DNA of 64,000 bases from an uncultured Eubacteriales bacterium (lineage in GTDB: Bacteria > Bacillota > Clostridia > Oscillospirales > Acutalibacteraceae): assembly GCA_934486755.1 (NCBI GenBank), contig CAKSQT010000001.1, positions 1 to 64,000 on the forward strand. The letters are read 5' to 3'. The notes beneath the pieces are model-generated. The model worked only from the letters and a program-made list of their open reading frames with translations. It was not told the origin of the DNA and did not search any database. Every line of letters begins with the position of its first letter. The stretch's first letter is position 1. The translations under genes were made by a program, and so were the position numbers. Below, in pieces: positions 10,004 to 18,200 of this stretch.

Positions 10004-11569
10004 CTAATTCGCGTCTTCAACCGTATCGTCAAGTACGTCTGCGCGTGTACGTTTTAAAAGCAGATGCCACTTAACAATAACCAAAACGGTAAATGCGATA
10101 AGTACAACTATAATCACAGCCAATACTATAAAAAGTATCTTTTCAGCAAGGCTTACCTTGGCGCCCTTATTTTCAACGACCGTTGACACGCCGCCCGACT
10201 CTGTATTTTCGGTGTTCTCAGCACCGTCCGTATCTGTATCGGTCTGACTGTCCGCTCCGCTTTCAGTCTGAGCGTCGCCCGCCTGAGCCTGCGAATTATC
10301 CGAACCGCTTGCCGTCCCCGCACCGCTTTCCGCAAGCGGAACATACGAATCGGGAGAAGTTATCGGATGAACGTCTTTAAGCTGAGGATACGCCCCGTCG
10401 CTTACCTTCCACGCCGATATGCTGCTAAACGCTGCGTTAATTTCAGCCATAGAGCCTGCCGCAAAACCTATTTCCAAGCCGCCTGGGGCGTCGCTTATCC
10501 AGTTGTTCTTTGTAAGCGTCTTATTAGTCTGTGATTTTGTTCTTCCCTCAATAACTGCGGTTGTGTAGCAGTTTTCACACGCTTCGGTGTTTTTCTTAAT
10601 ACCTGAGCCGTAAACATCGGTGGCGTAGAAACACCCCGAGGAGCTGGTCATTACTTTGCCGCCCGCCCAACAGTTTTTAACATACGAATCCCCTGTCATG
10701 GGTCCGCAGAACGCGCCCGCGCTGGTATAACCGCCTGTGAAGCTGCCCTGATAAAAACAATTTTCAATGTTGACCTTGCCGTTATATTTGCCCCAATATG
10801 TTTCATTGCCGCCGCAAAAACCGCCTGAATTCCAAACGCCTGTCGTGGTGACATTTGCATACGAATAACTGTTTTTGATACTTGCGGTTTTTCCTTTTTC
10901 GGCAGAAAGTGTTCCGACAAGACCGCCGACATTGTTTGAGGCGCTTGTTACCGTTCCCGAAGAACCGCAGCCTGTTATTTTTGTGTTGAGCGCCGTTCCG
11001 ACAAGTATTCCCGTTGACTGTTCAAGCGACTGTCCCGGATTTGTTGACCAGTCGCTGTTCATTTGGGAGTTGCCTTCAACGGTACTCTTAACAGTTGCGT
11101 TAAGTATTACAATATTTTTGAGCGTTGCTCCCTTTGTCTGACCGAAAAATCCTGCTTCCCAGCCCATAGAACCGTCGCTTTTGAAACCGCTGTACTTTTC
11201 AGCAAGGGTAGAGCCTGTCGGTCTATGGTCTATGCTGAGATTTTTAATTATGTATTTAGGAGTGCCGTCAGACGCCTTATCACAGGTGAAAGTGCCCGTA
11301 AACGGAGCGCTGAATTTTCCTATTGGGACAAAATTCGCAACCGACGACATATCAATATTATTCGCCAGTTTATAGTTTGCAGAAAGATTGTTTCTTATTT
11401 CGTCTACCTGCTGTGCATTTGTTACAAGGTACGGACTTTTAACCGTGCCTTTGCCCTTTCCGCTGAACCCTGCCGCTTTCACCGAAAACTGTGAGATTCC
11501 GAAGACACAAACGCTCAAACACGTAATCATCAAAATGCTCGTTACCTTAAATAGCGATTTCATTTTCAT
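10004..11569 (-). CDS. Surface protein with GLUG-like beta-helix repeats and C-terminal membrane anchor
   Basis: First gene of cassette 1. I place the start at ATG 11569 (MKMKSLFKV) because AAAGGGG lies about 11 nt upstream and the signal peptide then begins normally; an upstream in-frame ATG at 11626 would add 19 residues before it. After the signal peptide comes a conserved segment (SPYLVTNAQQVDEIRNNL, NYKLANNIDMSS, FVPIGKFSAPFTGTF) and then GLUG-like Gly-rich repeats (NVGGLVGTLS, SGGFCGGNE), which usually form a right-handed beta-helix. A Ser/Thr/Asp/Gln-rich stalk (about 415-460) leads to a C-terminal transmembrane helix and a short charged tail. The paralogue at 34934-36751 shares the first 80 mature residues closely. 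It likely stands on the cell surface and touches glycans or partner proteins; function unknown. Confidence 0.8.
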   Translation of the reverse strand: MKMKSLFKVTSILMITCLSVCVFGISQFSVKAAGFSGKGKGTVKSPYLVTNAQQVDEIRNNLSANYKLANNIDMSSVANFVPIGKFSAPFTGTFTCDKASDGTPKYIIKNLSIDHRPTGSTLAEKYSGFKSDGSMGWEAGFFGQTKGATLKNIVILNATVKSTVEGNSQMNSDWSTNPGQSLEQSTGILVGTALNTKITGCGSSGTVTSASNNVGGLVGTLSAEKGKTASIKNSYSYANVTTTGVWNSGGFCGGNETYWGKYNGKVNIENCFYQGSFTGGYTSAGAFCGPMTGDSYVKNCWAGGKVMTSSSGCFYATDVYGSGIKKNTEACENCYTTAVIEGRTKSQTNKTLTKNNWISDAPGGLEIGFAAGSMAEINAAFSSISAWKVSDGAYPQLKDVHPITSPDSYVPLAESGAGTASGSDNSQAQAGDAQTESGADSQTDTDTDGAENTENTESGGVSTVVENKGAKVSLAEKILFIVLAVIIVVLIAFTVLVIVKWHLLLKRTRADVLDDTVEDAN

Positions 11570-11708
11570 TTTTTTGATTGCCCCTTTCAAAAATTGCAAA
11601 AAAATTCCATTTTTCAAGATTGACATTTAGAGGGATAATTTGTCATTTTGCACCTTAGATTGCACTCTGACAGAACAAAATTTCACCAATTTGTCACCTA
11701 CTACACAT

Positions 11709-11737
11709 ATAATACAGCATTATATACCGAAACACAA
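11709..11737 (-). promoter_or_regulatory. Predicted promoter of cassette 1 operon
   Basis: On the minus strand TTGTGT (11732-11737) and TATTAT (11709-11714) are separated by 17 bp, pointing to the gene that starts at 11569. The direct-repeat operator at 11738-11767 directly adjoins the -35 box. The same TTGTGT box adjoins the same repeat upstream of the GH10 gene. Confidence 0.5.
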
Positions 11738-11767
11738 TTGCAAAATAAGAAGTAAAACTTGCAAAAA
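11738..11767. promoter_or_regulatory. Direct-repeat operator, TTGCAAAA twice, 21 bp apart (copy A)
   Basis: TTGCAAAA occurs at 11738-11745 and TTGCAAAAA at 11759-11767, exactly two helical turns apart. The surrounding sequence (ACACAATTGCAAAAT and TTGCAAAAAGCG) is repeated at 13353-13390 with the same spacing. Two same-face direct half-sites next to a -35 box is the usual architecture of AraC/XylS activator sites. The likely binder is the AraC regulator at 13440. Confidence 0.6.
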
Positions 11768-11796
11768 GCGATATCTTTCGCGTTTGTGCAAATATA

Positions 11797-11825
11797 ATAA
11801 AAAAGACCGGCTTAAAAGTCGGTCT
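11797..11825 (-). terminator. Intrinsic terminator of the GH10 gene
   Basis: On the minus strand AGACCG pairs with CGGTCT (arms 11820-11825 and 11804-11809) around a loop of about 10 nt, followed by a run of T residues (11796-11803 on the complementary strand). It sits 14 nt past the GH10 stop codon and separates GH10 from the cassette 1 promoter. Confidence 0.75.
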
Positions 11826-11838
11826 AAAATTAATTATA

Positions 11839-13212
11839 TTATACTTTAATTGTTATTTCGCTGTTTCCGTCTTTATTAAAATCAAGGATATGCTCCGATT
11901 TCCTTCCGTTTATTTCAATTGTGATTTTATACTTGCCGAAAAATCCTTTGAAATCAAGCTCGCTGCCCTTTGCAAAATCCGAGGTGTGCCACTCATTATG
12001 TATAAGGTCGTACACTGCTTTGTACGCAGGCTTTAATGTAAAATCGTTTCGCATAAATCCGCCGTAGTAAAAATTTTCGCCTTGGGTCATATCAAGTATC
12101 GGTCCCAAATACCCCTCAACTAAATTCCAATAAACTATTGCTTCCATGTTGGGATGTGAAAACCAGATTTTATAGAGGTTTTTGATTATCTCTGCCTGTA
12201 CTTCCTCATCATCCGCCTCATTTGAATAAGACGGTATTGTTATTTCAGTTATTTGCATAGGTAAATTGAAATCGCTGTAAGTATCAAGAACCTCATAAAT
12301 AAATTTTGGGTTGTAGAACTTCTCCGCCATTTTCATTTCATCCTCACGCTTATAGAAGAAATGATACTGCATTCCTATGGTGTCAATCGGTGTTCCATGT
12401 TCAAGCTCCTGTTTTATCTGCATATAATAACTGCTTCTTGTATGAAGATAATGCTCCCATACAGTCTCGTGATTATCATTGATAATAAGCTCGTTGTTCG
12501 GGAAATACTTTCTTGCGGTCTTGAACGACCAATTAACAAAATCGGGTTCAAAGAAGAATTTTGTCTGACCGAACGGATGCGGGTACAACACAAGGGTTTC
12601 GTTAGTAACTTCCCATTCTTTTATATCTTTTGCAAAATATTCGGAACATTCCCTCATTCTGTCTTCAAGCGCTTGCTTTACCCCGTCAACGGTTTTTAAT
12701 TCCTTTACCCATTGCGCGTCCCATCCGTCATAATTAAGACAGTGCGCTTTGGCTTTGATATCATTCTCCTTGCAGAATTTAATACACTCGCTTATGGGAG
12801 GACGCCTGTGGATATGCGGTTCATCCTTAAAATAACGTTTTTTCGCTTTTTCAGGCTCATTATCGCCCCAATAGAATGGTAAAACGGCGAGGTTAAATAA
12901 GTCCGAAAAATATTTCCTGTATAGTTCGTTTTTCTCCGCATAATCAGGCAAAATAGGAAGGTCGCCGTATTTTTGGGGGTCAATATTTGCCCAGTCGCCG
13001 AGCGTATCGAGCATAAATACGTTTGCGCCGAAATCGAAGGAGTGTTTTTTAAGTTCAACCGATATTTCGGCATCAACAGGATTACCGACATCATCGGTTA
13101 CTTTGATTTTGAAATTCCCCTTGCGGTACTTTTCTATTCCCTCGTTTACACGTGCGTCCATATAATCCTTGTATTTTTCAAAATATTTTAATACTGCTTT
13201 GCGATTGCTCAT
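11839..13212 (-). CDS. GH10 family endo-1,4-beta-xylanase-like enzyme, cytoplasmic
   Basis: A 457-residue glycoside hydrolase of family 10. An N-terminal beta-rich region (FKIKVTDDVGNPVDAEISVE, about 34-53) precedes the barrel. The acid/base Glu lies in WEVTNE (Glu205) and the nucleophile Glu in ITEITIPS (Glu323). A short C-terminal beta domain (about 425-457) closes the chain. There is no signal peptide, so it probably acts inside the cell on imported oligosaccharides rather than on polymeric xylan. ATG 13212 follows GAGGGGAAG. It is transcribed alone from a promoter with the repeat operator and ends at its own terminator. It is the only clear hydrolase in the cassette 1 neighbourhood. Substrate specificity beyond the family is not shown. 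Confidence 0.9.
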   Translation of the reverse strand: MSNRKAVLKYFEKYKDYMDARVNEGIEKYRKGNFKIKVTDDVGNPVDAEISVELKKHSFDFGANVFMLDTLGDWANIDPQKYGDLPILPDYAEKNELYRKYFSDLFNLAVLPFYWGDNEPEKAKKRYFKDEPHIHRRPPISECIKFCKENDIKAKAHCLNYDGWDAQWVKELKTVDGVKQALEDRMRECSEYFAKDIKEWEVTNETLVLYPHPFGQTKFFFEPDFVNWSFKTARKYFPNNELIINDNHETVWEHYLHTRSSYYMQIKQELEHGTPIDTIGMQYHFFYKREDEMKMAEKFYNPKFIYEVLDTYSDFNLPMQITEITIPSYSNEADDEEVQAEIIKNLYKIWFSHPNMEAIVYWNLVEGYLGPILDMTQGENFYYGGFMRNDFTLKPAYKAVYDLIHNEWHTSDFAKGSELDFKGFFGKYKITIEINGRKSEHILDFNKDGNSEITIKV

Positions 13213-13329
13213 AATTCTTCCCCTCTTATACCAAAAATTGCAAAAATAGTTTTAATTTTACAGCATATTTTAAAGGTAATTCTGCCGTTTTATACAGTAA
13301 AAATATAACAATATACCCTTATCGCTCAT

Positions 13330-13358
13330 ATATTATCCTATTATTATAAAAAACACAA
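13330..13358 (-). promoter_or_regulatory. Predicted promoter of the GH10 gene
   Basis: TTGTGT (13353-13358) and TAATAT (13330-13335) on the minus strand are 17 bp apart and adjoin the repeat operator, the same arrangement as at 11709-11737. The transcript would have a leader of about 110 nt. Confidence 0.5.
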
Positions 13359-13388
13359 TTGCAAAATGAGAAATAACTATTGCAAAAA
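13359..13388. promoter_or_regulatory. Direct-repeat operator, TTGCAAAA twice, 21 bp apart (copy B)
   Basis: TTGCAAAA at 13359-13366 and TTGCAAAAA at 13380-13388 lie in the divergent region between the GH10 gene and the AraC gene. One half-site adjoins the GH10 -35 box; the other overlaps the AraC -35 box (TTGCAA), so one site could control both directions, activating GH10 and autoregulating the regulator. Inference from position and from the second copy at 11738. Confidence 0.6.
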
Positions 13389-13408
13389 GCGTCTTATTGT
13401 GTTAGTAT
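13380..13408 (+). promoter_or_regulatory. Predicted promoter of the AraC regulator gene
   Basis: TTGCAA (13380-13385) and TAGTAT (13403-13408) are 17 bp apart, ending about 30 nt before the TTG start. The -35 box is itself one of the operator half-sites. Confidence 0.5.
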
Positions 13409-13439
13409 ACATTCGGAATTTATTCAAGGAGGGTTTGTT

Positions 13440-14201
13440 TTGCAGCAATATCTCGATCTTACAACGGTTCCAACCTATATGTTTGCGGGTTTCAGAAAGT
13501 TTTCGCCCTACGAGCGCCATATAAACCGAGTCTCGTCTGAAAACGTGCTGTTGCTGATACTTAACGGCACATTGACATTTAAAGAGGACGGAAAAGAGGT
13601 TACATTAAATAAAGGCGAATATTACATACAAAAATCGGGCGGTTTGCAGGAGGGACACAAAGCAAGTCTTGAACCCTACTACTTTTTCATACATTTTACA
13701 GGCACAGTAAACGCAAATCCCGACGGCATACCGATACGCGGCACATTTTCAACAGGTGAATTTATGCCGCTGATAAACAGTTTAAATCAGTCGATTATTG
13801 ACGCAAAGGGCAATAATTTCAAAAAGACATTTTTATTTATGCAAATTATTAATAATTTAATTCCGGTTAAGCACAGCACCTCTGACAAATTAGTTGACCT
13901 TATGAAAGAAATTATGGAAAAAAATTATTCGCAAGACTTTCTTATAGAAAATCTTGCGAACCAACTTAATTATTCTAAGGATTACATAATTAAAAAATTC
14001 AAGAAAACGGCAGGTATAACCCCGCACCAATACTTAACGCGGCTGAGAATATCAAAGGCTAAAAACCTATTGATCTCCTCCGAAAAAACACTTGAAGAAA
14101 TTTGCTCGGAGTGCGGATTTACCGACATTTCGACCTTTCACCGCAATTTTGCAAAGGAATCGGGAACCACACCCCACAAATTCAGGTCAAAAAATCTGTA
14201 A
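13440..14201 (+). CDS. AraC-family transcriptional regulator
   Basis: I place the start at TTG 13440, 6 nt after AAGGAGGG; an earlier in-frame TTG at 13380 is part of the operator. The 253-residue protein has an N-terminal cupin-like sensor (LLLILNGTLTFKEDGKEVTL, KGEYYIQKSG) and a C-terminal pair of helix-turn-helix motifs (FLIENLANQLNYSKDYIIKK; TLEEICSECGFTDISTFHRN, ending GTTPHKFR). It lies divergent from GH10, and its likely binding site occurs in front of GH10, in front of itself and in front of the cassette 1 operon. It is therefore the probable sugar-responsive activator of cassette 1. Confidence 0.93.
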   Translation: MQQYLDLTTVPTYMFAGFRKFSPYERHINRVSSENVLLLILNGTLTFKEDGKEVTLNKGEYYIQKSGGLQEGHKASLEPYYFFIHFTGTVNANPDGIPIRGTFSTGEFMPLINSLNQSIIDAKGNNFKKTFLFMQIINNLIPVKHSTSDKLVDLMKEIMEKNYSQDFLIENLANQLNYSKDYIIKKFKKTAGITPHQYLTRLRISKAKNLLISSEKTLEEICSECGFTDISTFHRNFAKESGTTPHKFRSKNL

Positions 14202-14226
14202 CACTGCCGTTTTATCCGCGTCCTAA

Positions 14227-14415
14227 TCAACCTTTACCCCACGCGGCGTCGAAGGAGATGGCTATTTGCTTTTTGTCGGTTTCCACACAATATATCGGCA
14301 GCTTGCGGTCGTTGCCAGCAAACGTGACCGCCGAGCCGACGACCGTCGCCGTTATTGCCAATACGAGCGCCAGACACAGCATTATCTGCTTTTTAGTTAT
14401 TATAAAAAATTTCAT
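14227..14415 (-). pseudogene. Truncated polysaccharide deacetylase (PdaB-like) remnant
   Basis: A 62-codon frame with a good start (AAAGGTGG before ATG 14415), an N-terminal membrane segment and the sequence LPIYCVETDKKQIAISFDAA followed by WGKG and a stop. The V-E-T-D-K-K...F-D-A-A-W-G block is the beginning of the NodB deacetylase domain in sporulation deacetylases of the PdaB type, where the chain normally continues for about 190 residues through metal-binding His and catalytic motifs. None of that follows: the next 25 bases reach the end of the convergent AraC gene. I call it a 3'-deleted remnant. It could still make a short membrane peptide. Confidence 0.75.
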
Positions 14416-14477
14416 TGTTATACCACCTTTCAGCCTATTTGAAGATATGTATAACGGCTTGTATATTATTCGTGATA

Positions 14478-14518
14478 AATTTAGGCTGACGAGGGTTGAA
14501 CCCTCGTCAGCCTAAATT
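14478..14518. repeat. 41-bp near-perfect palindrome
   Basis: Two 20-bp arms (AATTTAGGCTGACGAGGGTT and its complement) surround a single G at 14498. It lacks a clear T-run on either side, so it is a weak candidate terminator. Its CTGACGAGGG core resembles the arms of the MITE-like repeats at 18946 and 57457, suggesting a related mobile palindrome. It lies between the truncated deacetylase and the lipoprotein gene. Confidence 0.7.
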
Positions 14519-14577
14519 GTTTGTGACTAATGCAGTTTTAGGCAAGTTTGGTGTCAACGCTTGCCGTAATAGTAAGG

Positions 14578-14994
14578 CTATTTTATAGTGGGACCGAAAT
14601 TGTCGGGATTTGTGTCGATTATATTGCTTGACGATTCGGAGCTTGACGGCGCGGTTGACGGGGTTTTGGAGCTGTCCTCGCTCTTTTCGCCGCTGTTTCC
14701 GCTTGAAATTGTTTTGCTTTGGGAGTCGGCTGAGGTGTTGCCTGTTTTGCCGCTGTTTTGAGCCTTTGAACCGCTTTTTGAGGCGGTTTTGCCGTCCTTT
14801 TTATCATTATTTTTGCTGTCGCTTTCCGCTTTGCTTTCGTCTGCCGCGGTGCCGCTTTCCTGCGAGACAGAATCTGACGGTGCGGAGGACGAAGACGGTG
14901 CGGTTTTTGACGAATTATTATCGGCTTTTTTCTTACAGCCGACGAGCGCCGCAAGGGCTATGATACACAATAAAATCGCTGTTATTCTTTTCAT
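14578..14994 (-). CDS. Ser/Lys-rich lipoprotein with C-terminal IDTNPDNFGPTIK tail
   Basis: A 138-residue protein with lipobox LVGC (Cys20) followed by KKK and a low-complexity Ser/Lys/Asp/Gly/Thr region (about 25-122) that is probably an extended cell-wall spacer. The last 13 residues are IDTNPDNFGPTIK, nearly identical to the C-terminus of the 43-residue peptide at 18571-18702 (IDTDPDNFGPVIK). No enzyme or binding domain is visible. It lies downstream of the 1103-residue protein in the same orientation, separated by a hairpin, and may be exported with it. Function unknown. Confidence 0.75.
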   Translation of the reverse strand: MKRITAILLCIIALAALVGCKKKADNNSSKTAPSSSSAPSDSVSQESGTAADESKAESDSKNNDKKDGKTASKSGSKAQNSGKTGNTSADSQSKTISSGNSGEKSEDSSKTPSTAPSSSESSSNIIDTNPDNFGPTIK

Positions 14995-15027
14995 TTTAGC
15001 ACCTCTATGTAGGGAAAATATTATTGC

Positions 15028-15064
15028 CGTTTCAGCTCCCCTCTTAAAAGAGGAGAGCTGACGG
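15028..15064. repeat. Hairpin between small peptide gene and lipoprotein gene
   Basis: CAGCTCCCCTCTT pairs with AAGAGGAGAGCTG with one mismatch (arms about 15033-15045 and 15048-15060), extended by CCGT/ACGG. No T-run follows on the minus strand, so it may be an RNA-stabilising stem or a short relative of the MITE stems rather than a terminator. Confidence 0.55.
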
Positions 15065-15094
15065 TATTGTTATATTTTGATGTTGTATTGGTTT

Positions 15095-15226
15095 TTAATC
15101 ATCAAAGTCATAATCTTCCCGATTGGTTGAACTGTTGTAAATCTCATCAACTCCGACTTCGAGAGAAATATTTTCTTTCTGCCTTATCGCTTCAAATTCC
15201 AAAACGGGTGTTGTATATTTCTTCAT
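15095..15226 (-). CDS. 43-residue peptide, MKKYTTPVLEFE type
   Basis: A short frame with a strong ribosome binding site (AAGGAGG 7 nt before ATG 15226), 12 nt after the stop of the 1103-residue protein. The peptide begins MKKYTTPVLEFEAI and ends in an acidic tail (REDYDFDD). It has no Cys and no signal peptide. Its length and opening (M-[KR]-x-x-x-x-P-V-[LI]-E-F) match the 43-residue peptide at 18571-18702 on the other side of the big gene. Short peptides with a K-Y-x-x-P-x-x-E opening are common in Clostridia; their role is not known to me. No modifying enzyme is nearby, so a RiPP role is speculative. Confidence 0.65.
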   Translation of the reverse strand: MKKYTTPVLEFEAIRQKENISLEVGVDEIYNSSTNREDYDFDD

Positions 15227-15238
15227 AACAGTTCCTCC

Positions 15239-18200
15239 TTACTCGGTTATTCCAAGACAGGTGTAAACATCATTTTTGATGGTTGTAATATCTGTCTTTG
15301 TTGAGTCAAGCGCGTTCTCGGCGGTGTAAGCCGTTATCTGTCCTTGGGTTACATAGTAAGCCGCGGTCTTGCGGAGCGCCTTGTTGCGTGACATTGTGAT
15401 TTCGTTCGATTCTACCGTATAACCGCCGAGCTTAACATAGAGCTTGGTGTGTACGGAAATCCTTGACGCGTCAAGGGTCGGGTCAACATTTGTTCCCGAT
15501 ATAACCACGCCGAAGGTTGAGGCGTTCTCAGCGGCGTTTACCGTCTTTATATCGGCGGCAGTAGGAACCTTTTTCGCCCAAACCTGTGCGCCTATCTCGA
15601 TTATCGGGAGGAGCGCGTCAATCTTGTTGGCGGCTATATTTATATCCTCGTTGTTTATTAAAACCGATTTGCCGAGATTGGCGGCATAATTTTCGGTTGT
15701 GATGGCTTTATACGCGATAGAATCTTTAACCGCAACCGAGCCCGAGAACGAGAGCGCGCCCTTGGCGGTATCGCCGAGATAGATATTTGCGCCTTCGTCT
15801 GCAAATACGGTGTTCTTTGCAAGCTGTCCTTCGGTATAATACTTAAAGTCGGCTATTTTGAGTGTTCCGTTGTTTGCATAGAAGTACGGACGGAAATCGC
15901 TCATATCGCCTACTGAGTAGGTGCGTTTTACCGAGGAGAATACTACGCGGTCAGAATTATCGTTGCTGTAAATGTAAATATCCATTGTAACGGCAACCTT
16001 ACCTGCAACTGAATAGTCAAACTTCATATCAAGTGTCGTCCAATAGGTGTTATTGTACGCGTTTGATTTAAGCGCTTTGTTCATAGTGCCGTTTTCGTTG
16101 TATGCCTGACCCGATCCGATAAAGAATTCATTGCCCTGTACGGCAAAAGCGCCGTTGTTAAGAGTCGCTGTTTTATGTGCAACCCCTTCAAGGAACAAAC
16201 CGAAGCCGCCCTTTTCGGCAACAGTCTTATCGCCTGCGAACATTATATACTGATTGGTACCAATACCGCTGTAAGTAACGGACATATAGGCGGGTTTTGT
16301 GCCCTTAGGCCATACAGCCTCTGTAAGAGTTGCTTCATCGCCCGAATTTAGTAAAAGTGTATTTTTCTTGGAAAGGCTGGTCAGATTTTTGTCGAACGAC
16401 GGGGTTACAACGCCGCCTATCCAATTTTTCTCGGACTTTGAAGCGTCGCTGAAATCGTCAGACACAAAGGTTGCAGACGTTGCAGCCGAAAGAACGTTCT
16501 TAATTTCGGCAGATACACGCTCCGCCGCCTTAGTATCGAGCTTTTCAAGTTCCGCCTTAGCGGTTACAAAATCAGCGCTGTCGGCAGTTATAGCGGAATA
16601 TTTAAGGTTAAATTCATCAGCAGCCGCCTGTGCGGTTTGAACACCCATTGCTTTTATGTTTATTGTGCTGTTTGACGCCAGCGTGAACGCAACATTCGCG
16701 GGTTCGTCATCGGTCAGTTTATAGGTCTTGTATACGGTTGACTTATAAGTATCGTCGGTTTTATCATAAACACTGCCTTCAACCACACCCGCCGAATAAA
16801 GAACGTTTTTACCGCTGAATGTAGCAGTTGTTTTAACCGTCAGTTTTTTAGAAGCCGAATACTGTGACCAGTCATAATCAAACTCAAACTTGACCCAACC
16901 GTTTTGAGGTGTTTTGGTTGCGGAAATATTCCACAGACCCATACGGTTATCGGCACCTCTGCCTTTCAAATTGTTTCCGTATTCGCACGCAAAGGTTTTG
17001 GCGTTGCCTTCATATTCAGCAACCCAGCAGAGATACCCAGACTCATAAGCGCCGGTATCACCCTTTGCGGTCAGGCAGGTAGAATTACCTCTTACGGGAT
17101 AAAATTTAACAGTTGTAGCACCTGCGGGATACTGCCAGGTTACTTCCGAATGAGTAATGGGTGTACCGTCGGTTGAAGCAAACTCGGCGTTGCCCGTATA
17201 TGTAACAAACGTATCAGCGTCGGTAACAGTAGCCGCGGTACTTGCAAAATAGTTATCACGTATCCACTTGCTTTGCGAGAAATCAACCGAACGCGAGGTT
17301 TTGATATTTGCCAAAACGTCAGCGGATTTTGCATCTATCAATGCTTTAAGGGCGGTTATTTCGCTGTCAGATTGTACTAACGGGGTGAACGCGTTATAGG
17401 CGTCTACCGCCTTTGCGAAGGTAATTAAATCGTCCTCTGTCATAGAGTCAACAGACTTGTTAAGTACCGCCGCATAAGCGTTTTTATACGCCGCAACCTT
17501 TTCGGGAACCGAAAGGGACTCTATTTTCGCGTCTACCGCGTTAAGGAAAGCCAATACGTCGGCGCCGTTATCGGCGTTAAGAACCGCCTTAACATCATTA
17601 CTAAGGGTTGCATAGGCTTCGCGCGCGGCAACCGAATTATCGGTATCGTCAGCGGTTACATCTTCGCTGTTTTTGGTGAACAACTCGTTTAAATCAAGAT
17701 ATTTGAGCGCTTCATCAGCATAGGAAGTAACGTTAAAGTTGTCAACATAAATCTTACCCGTAACCGCTACACCACTATTACCAGCTGTGGCAAACATAGG
17801 GGTCAGGGTTTCAACATCGAGATTATAATCGCTAAGTTTATATGATATAGTAGCGTTAGCCTCGGCATCGCCTGTGGCGGTATACGTTGAGCCGCCGACA
17901 CTAACCTCTGTACCAACTGTATATAATGCCGTTCCCTTTGTAGTTACGGTTATTGTAACCGCGGTATCGGTATATTTAAAGTTGAAATCATAATGAACAT
18001 TTTTGCTCGGGTCAATTTCAGCATAGTTTGAGTCTGTACTGTTAAGATACCCAAATCCGCAGTATTTTTCGTTAGTGTTTCCGACAGTTCCGTTTACAAG
18101 CGATATCTTTTTAACAAGCAACGCCCCGTCCTGATAGTTCATCTGGGTGCCGATAGCGTTACCGTTTTTGTCTTTAAGGAAGAAATATCCGAAGTTATAC

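Noticed and set aside
13380..13439. TTG 13380 as AraC start
   Set aside because: This TTG is part of the repeat operator and promoter; TTG 13440 follows AAGGAGGG.
14610..14963. Cys/Arg-rich 117-codon plus-strand frame
   Set aside because: It is the complement of the low-complexity Ser/Lys lipoprotein; composition is an artefact of that.
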